From positions 1 to 45,720 of the IMG/VR virus record IMGVR_UViG_3300046653_000037: DNA of 45,720 bases; one strand, 5' to 3'. The position numbers and the translations under genes are program-made. The notes below the pieces were generated by a model. It ran no database searches. It worked only from the letters and a program-made list of their open reading frames with translations, and was not told where the DNA came from. This document shows positions 1 through 7,190 of this stretch, piece after piece. The stretch's first letter is position 1, and the number at the start of each line of letters is the position of its first letter. The stretch is from a virus.

Positions 1-252
1 ATAAAAGGGAACCCGTTGAAAGGCTTGCGATGTGAATGGAATGATGGTAAAGCCAGAAAGATAGATTTTATACCCGCTGAGGATTTTTGCGGTATGAGTG
101 TATATGTCTATACCGATGACTTATGCACTGCAAAAATGGGACTGTCAATTAAAGCGGCGATTTCACTTTCTGAAGGTATTATGAAAATGATTCGAGATAA
201 TAAAGAGTTTTTAGTAAAGTTAAAAGAAACAAGTAAAGAGTTATATGTATGA
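1..252 (+). CDS. Hypothetical early protein, 3' part (junction-spanning)
   Basis: The frame is open from base 1 and joins, after removal of the 27-base terminal duplication, to the ATG at 45613, giving one protein of about 110 aa. This part contains the segments MKGLRCEWNDGKARKIDF and KAAISLSEGIMKMIRD. I do not recognise the family. No membrane span or signal peptide is visible. It overlaps the next gene by four bases (ATGA), so it belongs to the early small-gene operon. A TTG at position 16 could start a shorter form, but the upstream ATG preceded by GGAGAGC at the far end of the window is a much better start. Confidence 0.75.
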   Translation: MKGNPLKGLRCEWNDGKARKIDFIPAEDFCGMSVYVYTDDLCTAKMGLSIKAAISLSEGIMKMIRDNKEFLVKLKETSKELYV

Positions 253-461
253 GCATTCAAAACATAGCCGTCGCCTACGGACTTGCTCGCTACGGTCGAT
301 CCTGTGCGAGTTGTAACTATGTTGATAAAAACATTATGTCAACTATATGCGGACTTCACGGATTACCAACTGGATTAGGGAATTGTTGCGGTAGTTGGTG
401 CAATGATAAAAGACCGGAACCAATAGAAAATCAGATAGATTTATTCGAGGGTATAAAATGA
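249..461 (+). CDS. Small Cys-rich protein, probable zinc binder
   Basis: A 70-aa protein with cysteines arranged as CASC, then single C, then GNCCGSWC, suggesting one zinc or a disulfide-free metal site. The ATG overlaps the stop of the upstream gene (ATGA) and its own stop overlaps the next start, so it is translationally coupled. Similar short phage proteins with a C-x2-C...C-C-x2-C pattern are common in early regions and mostly uncharacterised. No specific function can be given. Confidence 0.7.
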   Translation: MSIQNIAVAYGLARYGRSCASCNYVDKNIMSTICGLHGLPTGLGNCCGSWCNDKRPEPIENQIDLFEGIK

Positions 462-667
462 TTCAATCAACTGACGATACGGCTATAGTCGAGTATAAAG
501 CCAGAAACAACGGCGCGAAGGTCGAGGGCGTTAAACTTATTCACTGCATTGCCGGCGATGAGGTGAAATGCCTTGAAAGCGACCCGCGAATACAACGGGC
601 AGAAATAGTAAAAATCGACAGAAAAAAGGTGATAAGTGCTATACAAAAAATAAATTACAGATTATAA
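458..667 (+). CDS. Hypothetical small early protein
   Basis: A 69-aa protein starting at an ATG that overlaps the preceding stop. It has mixed charged and hydrophobic character with VEGVKLIHCIAGDEVKCLESD near the middle and a basic C-terminus (KIDRKKVISAIQKINYRL). Family not recognised. It sits in the same operon as the Cys-rich protein before it and is followed by a 25-base gap with a GGAGAAAGG ribosome site for the repeat protein. Confidence 0.65.
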   Translation: MIQSTDDTAIVEYKARNNGAKVEGVKLIHCIAGDEVKCLESDPRIQRAEIVKIDRKKVISAIQKINYRL

Positions 668-692
668 TTATAGAAATCAAGGAGAAAGGTAA

Positions 693-1739
693 ATGAAAGC
701 ATACAAAGGGTTTGACAAGGATTTGAAGTGCCGTGATTTCCAGTATGAAGTTGGAAAGACTTATGAAGAACCAGAAGCAAAACTATGCAATAAGGGATTC
801 CATGCTTGTGAATATCCGCTTGCCGTTTTTGGCTATTATAATCCGGCTGATAGCAGATACGGGATTGTAGATGTTGAAGGCGATACCGGAGAGCGCGAAG
901 AAGACACAAAGCTGTGTGGAACAAAGATAACGGTAAAGGCAGAGATTGATTTACCGGGAATTATTAAAGCATCGGTCGAGTTTATCCATTCCAAAATAGA
1001 TTGGAAAAATGATAAAAACTCCAACACTGGATTCCAAAGCGCGGCTACCAACACTGGAGACCGAAGCGCGGCTACCAACACTGGAGACCGAAGCGCGGCT
1101 ACCAACACTGGATTCCAAAGCACGGCTACCAACACTGGAGACCGAAGCGCGGCTACCAACACTGGATTCCAAAGCGCGGCTACCAACACTGGATTCCAAA
1201 GCGCGGCTACCAACACTGGAGACCGAAGCGCGGCTACCAACACTGGAATCCGAAGCGCGGCTACCAACACTGGATTCCAAAGCGCGGCTACCAACACTGG
1301 ATTCCAAAGCGCGGCTACCAACACTGGATTCCAAAGCACGGCTACCAACACTGGAGACCGAAGCGCGGCTACCAACACTGGAATCCGAAGCGCGGCTACC
1401 AACACTGGAATCCAAAGCACGGCTACCAACACTGGAATCCAAAGCACGGCTACCAACACTGGAGACCGAAGCGCGGCTACCAACACTGGAGACCGAAGCG
1501 CGGCTACCAACACTGGATTCCAAAGCGCGGCTAGTGCAGACGGTAAAGAGTCAGTCGCTATTACAACGGGATATGAAGGGAAAGCAAAGGGGGCTTTAGG
1601 CTGTTGGGTAGTAGTAACCGAAAGAAACGATGAAGGTAAAATACTCTGTATAAAAACTCACAAGGTTGATGGTAAGACTATAAAAGAAAACGTTTTTTAT
1701 CAGGTAAGAGGTGGAAAGTTTTTTGAGGTAAAAGAATAA
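693..1739 (+). CDS. Repeat protein with DUF7666-like N-terminus and 19 nonapeptide repeats
   Basis: A 348-aa protein. Residues 1-100 (MKAYKGFDKDLKCRDFQYEVGK, then NKGFHACEYPL) resemble the DUF7666 family found in phages and mobile elements. Residues 111-281 are 19 tandem copies of a nine-residue unit of the form NTG-(FQ/DR/IR/IQ)-S-(A/T)-AT. Residues 282-348 form a C-terminal cap ending in GGKFFEVKE. The periodic small residues suggest a beta-solenoid, but this is inferred. The start is supported by GGAGAAAGG eight bases upstream. Function unknown; possibilities include a host-interaction or DNA-mimic protein. Repeat number is likely to vary between isolates. Confidence 0.8.
   Translation: MKAYKGFDKDLKCRDFQYEVGKTYEEPEAKLCNKGFHACEYPLAVFGYYNPADSRYGIVDVEGDTGEREEDTKLCGTKITVKAEIDLPGIIKASVEFIHSKIDWKNDKNSNTGFQSAATNTGDRSAATNTGDRSAATNTGFQSTATNTGDRSAATNTGFQSAATNTGFQSAATNTGDRSAATNTGIRSAATNTGFQSAATNTGFQSAATNTGFQSTATNTGDRSAATNTGIRSAATNTGIQSTATNTGIQSTATNTGDRSAATNTGDRSAATNTGFQSAASADGKESVAITTGYEGKAKGALGCWVVVTERNDEGKILCIKTHKVDGKTIKENVFYQVRGGKFFEVKE
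1023..1535 (+). repeat. 19 tandem 27-bp repeats
   Basis: Nineteen in-frame 27-bp units encode the nonapeptides of the repeat protein. Variation is concentrated in the codons for residues 4-5 (TTCCAA, GACCGA, ATCCGA, ATCCAA classes) and one G/A change that swaps Ala for Thr. The unit contains no stop in several other frames, so long spurious open frames appear on both strands over it. Confidence 0.95.
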
Positions 1740-1958
1740 ATGGCAAAGAATAAATCAGAAGACTTTTCTAATCATGAGTTTGTAACTATTGGCGGTATAG
1801 TAATAACCGGAACAGATTACGAAACGATACGCAAAGAATTAAACATGATCCACAATGATAAAACAAATCGGGCTATGTCGTTTTCGTCATATGGGTCACA
1901 AATGTTTACACAGTTAGCGGCTGACATTCGCGCCGGAAAGAGGATGAGAAAATATTAA
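1740..1958 (+). CDS. Hypothetical small early protein
   Basis: A 72-aa protein whose ATG directly follows the TAA of the repeat protein; GAGGTAAAAG lies upstream. It contains VTIGGIVITGTDYETIRKEL and a basic C-terminus (RAGKRMRKY). No recognised domain, signal or membrane span. Neighbouring genes suggest an early, possibly host-takeover role, but nothing in the sequence shows it. Confidence 0.65.
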   Translation: MAKNKSEDFSNHEFVTIGGIVITGTDYETIRKELNMIHNDKTNRAMSFSSYGSQMFTQLAADIRAGKRMRKY

Positions 1959-1968
1959 GGAGCAATGA

Positions 1969-2247
1969 ATGAAGGAAACTGCATCGGCAATTGAGTTTGT
2001 ATCAGAGTACAAGTTCATGGGAACTATCGAAAAGCTCGAAACGTTCAATTCAAAGGGCGGCGGTCTCGCACTGAAAGTACAGACGGGTGAAACTGAAAAG
2101 GCCGTGGATATTCTGACAAGCAAAGGAAATGTGCTTGAGTTTACCGTCAGGGTGTCAAAACAAAAAGCATCGTCAAGCGAACCGGATGAAGATGAAGGGC
2201 AACTCGACCTATCCGATTCCATTCCAGAACCACAGGGAGACGACTAA
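1969..2247 (+). CDS. Hypothetical acidic-tailed protein
   Basis: A 92-aa protein with a compact beta-rich N-terminal part (YKFMGTIEKLETFNSKGGGL, then EKAVDILTSKGNVLEFTV) and an acidic C-terminal tail (EPDEDEGQLDLSDSIPEPQGDD). An acidic tail after a small beta domain is typical of single-strand-binding or DNA-metabolism accessory proteins, and the next gene is a RuvC-like resolvase, but this is a contextual guess. Start supported by AAGGAGC upstream. Confidence 0.6.
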   Translation: MKETASAIEFVSEYKFMGTIEKLETFNSKGGGLALKVQTGETEKAVDILTSKGNVLEFTVRVSKQKASSSEPDEDEGQLDLSDSIPEPQGDD

Positions 2248-2250
2248 GCC

Positions 2251-2817
2251 ATGATAATCAAGCCGCCGGAAACATTGAACTTTGTCATCGTTGATCCTTC
2301 TCTTCGTGCATCCGGCGTCTTGATTTGTCGGGATGGTAAGTTTACAAAAGATTCAGCATATACAATACAAAAAAAAGACCCTGAAAAATATCCGCGCTTA
2401 TGGATGTTAGGATATTATATCAAGCATTTTGCCAAACTCGCGAAAGAAAGAAAATGGGATTTTCTTTTAATAGAAAACTACTCTTTCGGAAGCCAGTCGC
2501 GTTCCGTAACTGTTCAAGGTGAGATAGGCGGCATTATTCGTGCTTGTTTCGCGTCTTGGGATATACCGATAATAGAAATGGAAAACGCTATCTGGAAAAG
2601 CATTACTGGGATAAGGTTAAAGAAAAACTCTGTTCAAGAAAAACGTGAGTATCTAAATGCTGTAGTTGAAAAGTTTAATATGGAGCTTGGGACAACTGAC
2701 GAGTGCGATGCATATCTCATGTTCTATTCCCTTGCTATGATTAGTCGGGGTGAAGTAAAGAAAGGCATCGGGTCAAACATTCGCGAACGACTTGAGAAAA
2801 TGAAAATCAGAATATGA
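2251..2817 (+). CDS. RuvC-like Holliday junction resolvase
   Basis: A 188-aa protein with the RNase H/RuvC catalytic pattern: VIVDPSLRASGV (Asp15), FLLIENYSFGSQSRS (Glu75) and TTDECDAYLMF (Asp150 and Asp153). These four acidic residues match the metal-binding set of RuvC-type nucleases, and the length is normal for that family. Expected role is cleavage of branched DNA before packaging or during recombination in the cytoplasm. It overlaps the next gene by four bases. The exact subfamily cannot be fixed from sequence reading alone. Confidence 0.8.
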   Translation: MIIKPPETLNFVIVDPSLRASGVLICRDGKFTKDSAYTIQKKDPEKYPRLWMLGYYIKHFAKLAKERKWDFLLIENYSFGSQSRSVTVQGEIGGIIRACFASWDIPIIEMENAIWKSITGIRLKKNSVQEKREYLNAVVEKFNMELGTTDECDAYLMFYSLAMISRGEVKKGIGSNIRERLEKMKIRI

Positions 2818-2999
2818 ATTGCCCTTCTTGTGGTAGAGAACTTAAATCAATAAAAAGTCTTATAAGAGGGCGCGGATATCGCTGTTCATGCAAACGAAAA
2901 GAAGTTGATAAAGAACAAATAAAGCTAAACTTTGAAGAAGGGAAAGATGACGGAAAGGGAAAGTTACCGGATATCAGAAACAAAGAAAGCGGTATTTGA
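2814..2999 (+). CDS. Small zinc-finger protein
   Basis: A 61-aa protein with MNCPSCGREL and RGYRCSCKRK, a two-pair cysteine zinc ribbon, followed by a charged tail. It starts at an ATG overlapping the stop of the RuvC-like gene and overlaps the start of the HNH gene in another frame. Likely a DNA- or protein-binding accessory; no specific function is visible. Confidence 0.65.
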   Translation: MNCPSCGRELKSIKSLIRGRGYRCSCKRKEVDKEQIKLNFEEGKDDGKGKLPDIRNKESGI

Positions 3000-3246
3000 G
3001 CGAGACGGGTATATATGCGGAAATTGTGGCCAATCAATCTATAAAAACGGTACGCCTCAATGTGCCCACAGGATCGCGTCAAGTGAAGCAAATAAAAAAA
3101 AGTATGGTGAAAGCGTGATTCATCATATCGGTAACTTAGTCGCAACGTGTTCGCTTAAATGTAACTCAAAATGCAACCTCGGTTTTAGAACAGCGGAAGC
3201 GGAAGAGCTTGCCGATAAAATACGCGATGAACTGTTGAAGGAATAA
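2947..3246 (+). CDS. HNH endonuclease
   Basis: A 99-aa HNH protein. It shows VFERDGYICGNCGQ, QCAHRIA, HHIGNLVATCSLKCNSKCN, i.e. a zinc-knuckle HNH core with cysteine pairs. A start at the ATG at 2947 is preferred over the TTG at 2932 because AAGGG lies just upstream of the ATG. The gene is not next to the terminase, as packaging-associated HNH proteins often are, but in the early recombination cluster beside a RuvC-like gene. It could be a structure-specific nuclease, a host-DNA-degrading nuclease or a small homing enzyme. Confidence 0.8.
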   Translation: MTERESYRISETKKAVFERDGYICGNCGQSIYKNGTPQCAHRIASSEANKKKYGESVIHHIGNLVATCSLKCNSKCNLGFRTAEAEELADKIRDELLKE

Positions 3247-3249
3247 AAA

Positions 3250-4188
3250 GTGAAGTTGCCAGAAAAACTTGAAAAAAGCATAGACGTAATTGGTTTACTT
3301 ATTGCCCTTATAGTTGACTTGATAGTTATACCAATATGTATGATGACAATAGCTCCCGATTTACTTACAAAAATAGCTTTTATATCTATAGGCGTTACCA
3401 TTGTTTTATTTGTGTTTCGATCATGGGCAAAGGGACAAAAAACGGCATGGGTTATTTTTGCATCGGTAGTTTTCTTTTTTGACTTTTCATTTTCGCTTGT
3501 AGTAACTCAAGCACAAAGTGAAAAGATAGAAATATCGCAAGATAGCGAACTTGTAAGGATAGATTACCAAATTAGTAATTCTCAGGTACAGATTCAAAAG
3601 TTGCAGGATGAGCGGACAATATCAACGCGCCCGGAAACGATTGCCAGTATATCGAGCGACATACAGACAGAGAATAATAAAATAAACGGCTTGAGTTTAG
3701 ACAGAAAGGCGCGTGAAAAGGTGTTGAAGCAAACGGGCGGGGTTTATATCACGGCTGATTCTGTATTCACTTCAATACCGGACGCATGGGGAAAGAAACG
3801 ATATATACCTCTATGCGTTTTTGGCTTGATATTTTTAGGGTTACAAATGGTGATAGTTACAAGTATCGATGCTCCGAATAAAAAGATAAAACCAATTGAG
3901 GAAATACCAGAACAGACACTAGAAATAAAACCTTATAACGGAAAGATGAATGTTGACGATTGGATACGGTTAGTGTGGCGCGGAACTGAACCTGATATAA
4001 ACAAGCCGTACATTCCTTCACCCGAAATAATGCGTAAATACTGCGAAATAGCCAATATTCCATGGGATGATGACGCAAAAAGGCTACATGAGGAATGTTT
4101 GACAAAATGCAGGGTAGCCGGATTTTTCACTGATAAAAATGAAATTGTAGGAACGAAAGAAAGGGCGAAAATAACGCTTTACAAATAA
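3250..4188 (+). CDS. Multi-span membrane protein with coiled coil
   Basis: A 312-aa protein starting at GTG (AAGGA upstream). Hydrophobic segments lie at roughly residues 12-35, 40-58, 64-85 and 180-202, with a long Gln/Ser/Lys-rich coiled-coil segment between the third and fourth. The C-terminal 100 residues are soluble and resemble a small DNA- or protein-binding module (KYCEIANIPWDDDAKRL and RVAGFFTDKNEIVG). The topology is similar to ion-transport or signalling membrane proteins encoded on mobile elements, but no family is recognised. The last codons contain the -35 box of the next promoter. Confidence 0.7.
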   Translation: MKLPEKLEKSIDVIGLLIALIVDLIVIPICMMTIAPDLLTKIAFISIGVTIVLFVFRSWAKGQKTAWVIFASVVFFFDFSFSLVVTQAQSEKIEISQDSELVRIDYQISNSQVQIQKLQDERTISTRPETIASISSDIQTENNKINGLSLDRKAREKVLKQTGGVYITADSVFTSIPDAWGKKRYIPLCVFGLIFLGLQMVIVTSIDAPNKKIKPIEEIPEQTLEIKPYNGKMNVDDWIRLVWRGTEPDINKPYIPSPEIMRKYCEIANIPWDDDAKRLHEECLTKCRVAGFFTDKNEIVGTKERAKITLYK

Positions 4189-4206
4189 TAAATAGTAGTA
4201 TATTAT
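4178..4206 (+). promoter_or_regulatory. Sigma70-type promoter (TTTACA-17-TATTAT)
   Basis: TTTACA at 4178-4183 and TATTAT at 4201-4206 are separated by exactly 17 bp. The -35 box lies in the final codons of the membrane-protein gene. Transcription would start about 4213 and drive the gene at 4238. The CGCTTTACAAAT context is shared with the promoters near 7162 and 8189. Confidence 0.8.
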
Positions 4207-4237
4207 AAGTAGAACGATAAGGATCAAAGGGGTTAAT

Positions 4238-5089
4238 ATGAATGAGAAAATAACAGGGATGAAAGATGTTTTTTATCAGGCACATAACGGTACAAGCTTC
4301 AGCCCTGATATTAGAGCGACTCAGTGCGTGAATGAATATTCAGCGTTATTGTCGGAAGACCTTTCGGAACTAGGTGAAAAAGCTGGAGATTATGAAGCAA
4401 AATATATAAAGCATCTAAAAGATTGGATGTCAAAAAAATCGCGTTGTATGTCTTCTATGATAGCGGGTCCAGCTAATTTCCCTTTTGAAAAGAACAGGAA
4501 AGCCTTTATGGCTGAACAAAAAGCATATGAAGATTTTCAGGCATGGCGTGAACGATATATCAAGTCGGTAAATCGTGTCCCGGTAAAATCTCCAGAGGAA
4601 GAAATTGACGATGCTTTGTTGAAGCTGGAAAAAGAACGAAATGCACACACGCTCATGGTAGAGGTAAACAAAGTATTCAGGAAAAAAATAAGCGACGATG
4701 ACAAAAGAAAGTTGTTTTCAGAAGAACTTGAGATATCAGAAAAAATGATAGAGCATATTATGACGCCAGACTGCTATGGCAAATTTGGATTTGCCAGTTG
4801 GGCACTCACAAACTCAAACGCCCGAATAAAAAATCTGGAACAAAAAGTATTGATAATGAAAAACAGAATAGTAAGACGTGAAACGTTCGAGCCTATTCAA
4901 ATAAGCGGTGGGGTGATTGATATAAAAGACGATCATGTTGTTATCATTCATGAGGTACGCCCGGACGCTGAAATTATATCAGCATTGAAAGCGAGAGGGT
5001 TTCATTGGTCAGGTAAAAATAAATACTGGTGCAGGAAACATACAGCAAACGCTCTGAGAGATGCTAGATATATCTTTGGTATTAAATGA
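4238..5089 (+). CDS. Polyvalent-protein-type domain protein
   Basis: A 283-aa protein. Around residues 68-92 it has SRCMSSMIAGPANFPFEKNRK, close to the (S/C)-x-MI-x-GPANFP-x-x-(R/K)N-x-K signature seen in large mobile-element polyvalent proteins. Its C-terminus (IISALKARGFHWSGKNKYWCRK) matches the short domain that often closes such proteins, where a GF-x-WS-x(4)-K-x-W pattern recurs. Middle part is helical and coiled-coil-like. The function of these modules is not settled; they travel with anti-restriction and conjugation or phage entry proteins. Start has AAGGGG seven bases upstream and its own promoter. Confidence 0.65.
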   Translation: MNEKITGMKDVFYQAHNGTSFSPDIRATQCVNEYSALLSEDLSELGEKAGDYEAKYIKHLKDWMSKKSRCMSSMIAGPANFPFEKNRKAFMAEQKAYEDFQAWRERYIKSVNRVPVKSPEEEIDDALLKLEKERNAHTLMVEVNKVFRKKISDDDKRKLFSEELEISEKMIEHIMTPDCYGKFGFASWALTNSNARIKNLEQKVLIMKNRIVRRETFEPIQISGGVIDIKDDHVVIIHEVRPDAEIISALKARGFHWSGKNKYWCRKHTANALRDARYIFGIK

Positions 5090-5277
5090 CCCACGAACTA
5101 TACGATTGTCTTTCCGATTTCACTATCTTCACTGGTACAGAATATGAATGTACCGAACTTAAAAAGTTAAAAGGTGAAAACAACGGTTATCTGGTAAGGC
5201 AGAAAGAAGTAAAAGCAGTTGAAAAGCCAGTGATAATAGTGCAAGAAAATAAACCGAAAAATGGTTTTTTATTCTGA
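5086..5277 (+). CDS. Hypothetical small protein
   Basis: A 63-aa protein overlapping the previous stop by four bases. It contains LSDFTIFTGTEYECTELKKLKG and a Lys/Pro-rich tail. No recognisable domain. It is the last gene before the promoter at 5286. Confidence 0.55.
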   Translation: MTHELYDCLSDFTIFTGTEYECTELKKLKGENNGYLVRQKEVKAVEKPVIIVQENKPKNGFLF

Positions 5278-5285
5278 TAAACAGC

Positions 5286-5314
5286 TTTACAATATAAGCC
5301 AGTAGGATTATAAT
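5286..5314 (+). promoter_or_regulatory. Sigma70-type promoter (TTTACA-17-TATAAT)
   Basis: TTTACA at 5286-5291 and a perfect TATAAT at 5309-5314 are separated by 17 bp. The start would fall near 5321, just ahead of AAGGGG and the ATG at 5338. Confidence 0.85.
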
Positions 5315-5337
5315 TCAAGATATCAAGGGGTGTGAAA

Positions 5338-5577
5338 ATGAGAATATCGAATGACCAAATAAAAAGCGCATTAAAAGCTGACCACATAACAGGCAATACA
5401 ACGAACATAATTAAAGAATATGGAAAAGACCTTTTAGAGGCCAGGGAAACTATAAAAGATTTTATGATGATAATAGAAATCATGATTCCTTTGGTTGATC
5501 GTTCTTCCCTTAAAGGTGAAGTTGCAACTATAGATGCAAAATATCAGCTAGAAAAAGCAAAGGACTATGCAGTATGA
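5338..5577 (+). CDS. Hypothetical helical protein
   Basis: A 79-aa, mostly helical protein (MRISNDQIKSALKADHITGN; LLEARETIKDFMMIIEIMIPL). The ATG at 5338 is chosen over the GTG at 5332 because AAGGGG at 5325 is correctly spaced from it. First gene after a strong promoter. The family is not recognised; short helical proteins of this type are often anti-host factors, but no evidence supports that here. Confidence 0.6.
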   Translation: MRISNDQIKSALKADHITGNTTNIIKEYGKDLLEARETIKDFMMIIEIMIPLVDRSSLKGEVATIDAKYQLEKAKDYAV

Positions 5578-5756
5578 AAACTATCTTTTCCGGTAACATA
5601 ACAATAACAACCAGCAAAGAAGACGGGGAATATACCGCTACGGCAGAATGGAACGGTAAGGGTATAACCTCATCAAAAACCAATCGTGAATACGCGTCAA
5701 TTGGGGAACTATTCGGAGAGTTGAAAAAGTTAGCGATAAAGGAAGGGGAGAAATGA
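5574..5756 (+). CDS. Hypothetical small beta-rich protein
   Basis: A 60-aa protein with alternating polar/hydrophobic strands (TIFSGNITITTSKEDGEYTA) and a short C-terminal helix. It overlaps its neighbours on both sides by ATGA. The layout resembles small double-stranded-beta phage proteins of the HicB-like or DUF-type kind, but the motif evidence is too thin to assign. Confidence 0.55.
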   Translation: MKTIFSGNITITTSKEDGEYTATAEWNGKGITSSKTNREYASIGELFGELKKLAIKEGEK

Positions 5757-5887
5757 TATCCATTCGACTTGATGACCTTATAATTATAGCAGTATGTTCT
5801 TTTGCTTTAGGTTGCGCCTTTACTGCATTTATCTGGTTATGGTCGAATGAAATAGCAAACAGAAAGAAGGGTAAAGAAAATGGCTAG
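5753..5887 (+). CDS. Single-span membrane miniprotein
   Basis: A 44-aa frame (MISIRLDDLIIIAVCSFALG...) whose ATG overlaps the previous TGA and whose end overlaps the next ATG. Residues 9-30 form one hydrophobic span followed by a basic cytoplasmic-type tail (NRKKGKENG). The tight coupling on both sides supports it as a real gene. Confidence 0.6.
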   Translation: MISIRLDDLIIIAVCSFALGCAFTAFIWLWSNEIANRKKGKENG

Positions 5888-6299
5888 AATTAAAAAGAAT
5901 AAAACAAAGATACCTGAAAGATGGTTAATAGCTGTTGATTATTTGACTCAGTACAGAACAGTGGAAGAAATAAGAACACAAATTGGCAGTTATTCTAATT
6001 ATGTATACAACTTAATGGGAAAGCTTCAATCATGCGGAATAGAAATAAAAATGCAAAAAGATAAGGGTGGATTCAAAAAGTATGTTATACTATCAAGTAA
6101 GGAAACGGTAGCAAAATGTTTAGAACTTGATAAAGAAGAGTCAAACGTAAAAAGAAGTGAAACTATGCTGGCTATAAGTGAACTAAAAGAAATGTATAGA
6201 AAGTACAATCAGGGCATACCGTGGTATATTGTATCTGATGAAGGTAAAGCGATATTTAAGTCAACAGTTTTACCGGATAGACAAATAAAAGTAGTTTGA
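5880..6299 (+). CDS. Putative winged-helix DNA-binding protein
   Basis: A 139-aa basic protein. Residues 15-65 (WLIAVDYLTQYRTVEEIRTQIG, SNYVYNLMGKLQSCGIEIKMQKDKGG) read like a winged helix: three helices followed by a short beta wing. It is the last gene before the 390-base gap at 6300-6688 and could be an early regulator. Not confidently assigned to a family; DNA binding is inferred from the pattern only. Confidence 0.5.
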   Translation: MARIKKNKTKIPERWLIAVDYLTQYRTVEEIRTQIGSYSNYVYNLMGKLQSCGIEIKMQKDKGGFKKYVILSSKETVAKCLELDKEESNVKRSETMLAISELKEMYRKYNQGIPWYIVSDEGKAIFKSTVLPDRQIKVV

Positions 6300-6317
6300 A
6301 AAAACGGAGGTAACGGT

Positions 6318-6545
6318 ATTTACTTCATGATTCTATTTCTATAGTTTCTAGTACCTGACGCAATCGCCAGTACATCTGTAGAAGTGCCATATCTCGAAAC
6401 GATGGAACGGATATCTACCGTAAGCGCCTACGCAATCGCAGGACATACGGCAAACGTGAATAAACCGCTCATTGGTGGGATGCGGTCGGGCATTCTTAAC
6501 CAGCTGAAATCAATCCGTAATAACAGCGGTAGTACAGGCAAGTAG
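6318..6545 (+). other. Amber-interrupted open frame in the 6300-6688 gap
   Basis: This gap has no clear gene. One frame is open except for a single TAG at 6342: it starts near GGAGG (6306-6310), reads a hydrophobic stretch (YFMILFL, amber, FLVPDAIASTS) and continues for 66 codons to a TAG at 6543. The last 47 codons could start at the ATG at 6402 (MERISTVSAYAIAG...), but no ribosome site precedes it. The segment could be a decayed gene, an amber-read-through gene or a structured RNA. Between 6546 and 6635 I see nothing assignable. Confidence 0.3.
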
Positions 6546-6635
6546 CATAGATATAGGCGCACCGGATCGCAACCTGTCTTTGGACTCCGGGAAATAAAAT
6601 TAAACTTTATACCCTCTTTTTAGCGGGTAACATTA

Positions 6636-6674
6636 GCCGGTTGATAACCTACGTGGAAACAACCGGCGTTTTTT
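6636..6674 (+). terminator. Intrinsic terminator
   Basis: GCCGGTTG at 6636-6643 pairs with CAACCGGC at 6660-6667 and is followed by a T-rich tract (GTTTTTTAT). It lies directly before the ribosome site of the gene at 6689, so it could also work as an attenuator for that gene. Confidence 0.75.
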
Positions 6675-6688
6675 ATAAAGGAGTAACA

Positions 6689-7054
6689 ATGAACTTGGTA
6701 AAAATAAGCGGTTCTTTTAGAAGCACTGACGGCCTTTTGTCTGTTAATGTTCATACAGCTCCAGATTGCAAAGAAACAAAGTGTAGTTATGTGCGTGAAG
6801 GGGAAAGAATAGCCAAGTCAAAAATAAATGTTATTCAAACAATAACATACAACCATACACTTGATTATGTTAATTTTTATGTTTTATCTCTTGATGATAA
6901 AACAAAGATTGAAGAAAACAAAAAACAGTTAAAAGAATATATGATTAAAATAATGGGCGGTATGATTGAACGAAATAAAACATTGAACACTATTGCTGAA
7001 AAAGCAATTAACTTACAGGAATGGAAAGAAAAAGAGTCAAGGTATGATGATTAA
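6689..7054 (+). CDS. Hypothetical protein
   Basis: A 121-aa protein. The ATG at 6689 is preferred to an upstream TTG at 6641, because AAAGGAG lies six bases before it and the TTG falls inside a terminator stem. The protein begins MNLVKISGSFRSTDGLLSVN, has a beta-rich first half and a helical second half (EENKKQLKEYMIKIMGGMIERNK). Family not recognised. It is a single-gene unit enclosed by terminators at 6636 and 7118. Confidence 0.65.
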   Translation: MNLVKISGSFRSTDGLLSVNVHTAPDCKETKCSYVREGERIAKSKINVIQTITYNHTLDYVNFYVLSLDDKTKIEENKKQLKEYMIKIMGGMIERNKTLNTIAEKAINLQEWKEKESRYDD

Positions 7055-7117
7055 AAACATTGACAGCAAAGCAATGGCATGTTATAAATACCTATCGTTC
7101 AGACTTCCTTGATATTG

Positions 7118-7152
7118 CCCTGCTGGTTTACCCTTTACCAGTGGGGTTTTTT
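7118..7152 (+). terminator. Intrinsic terminator
   Basis: CTGGT at 7123-7127 pairs with ACCAG at 7137-7141; an outer CCC/GGG pair extends the stem, and six T follow. It separates the gene at 6689 from the next promoter. Confidence 0.85.
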
Positions 7153-7161
7153 ATTTGACGC

Positions 7162-7190
7162 TTTACAAATAATCTTTAATATGTTATTAT
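7162..7190 (+). promoter_or_regulatory. Sigma70-type promoter (TTTACA-17-TATTAT)
   Basis: TTTACA at 7162-7167 and TATTAT at 7185-7190 have 17 bp between them, in the same CGCTTTACAAATAAT context as the promoter at 4178. The start would be near 7197. The leader contains ACCGC/GCGGT pairing at 7206-7225 before the 56-aa gene. Confidence 0.85.

Noticed and set aside
1-27. Biological direct terminal repeats
   Set aside because: 27 bases lying inside a gene that stays intact across the joint fit an assembly overlap better than a packaging-defined end.
1023-1535. Diversity-generating retroelement variable repeat
   Set aside because: No reverse transcriptase, no template repeat and no adenine-specific pattern; differences are between tandem units and fit slippage and exchange.
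836-1599. Three long overlapping frames (two on the minus strand, one in another plus frame) across 836-1599
   Set aside because: They arise because the 27-bp repeat unit has no stop in those frames. They lack ribosome sites and consist of monotonous repeats; the plus-strand gene at 693-1739 has proper flanking domains.
6546-6635. tRNA-like or riboswitch-like element
   Set aside because: CCGGA/TCCGG pairing is present, but no cloverleaf, no T-arm consensus and no known aptamer pattern could be traced.
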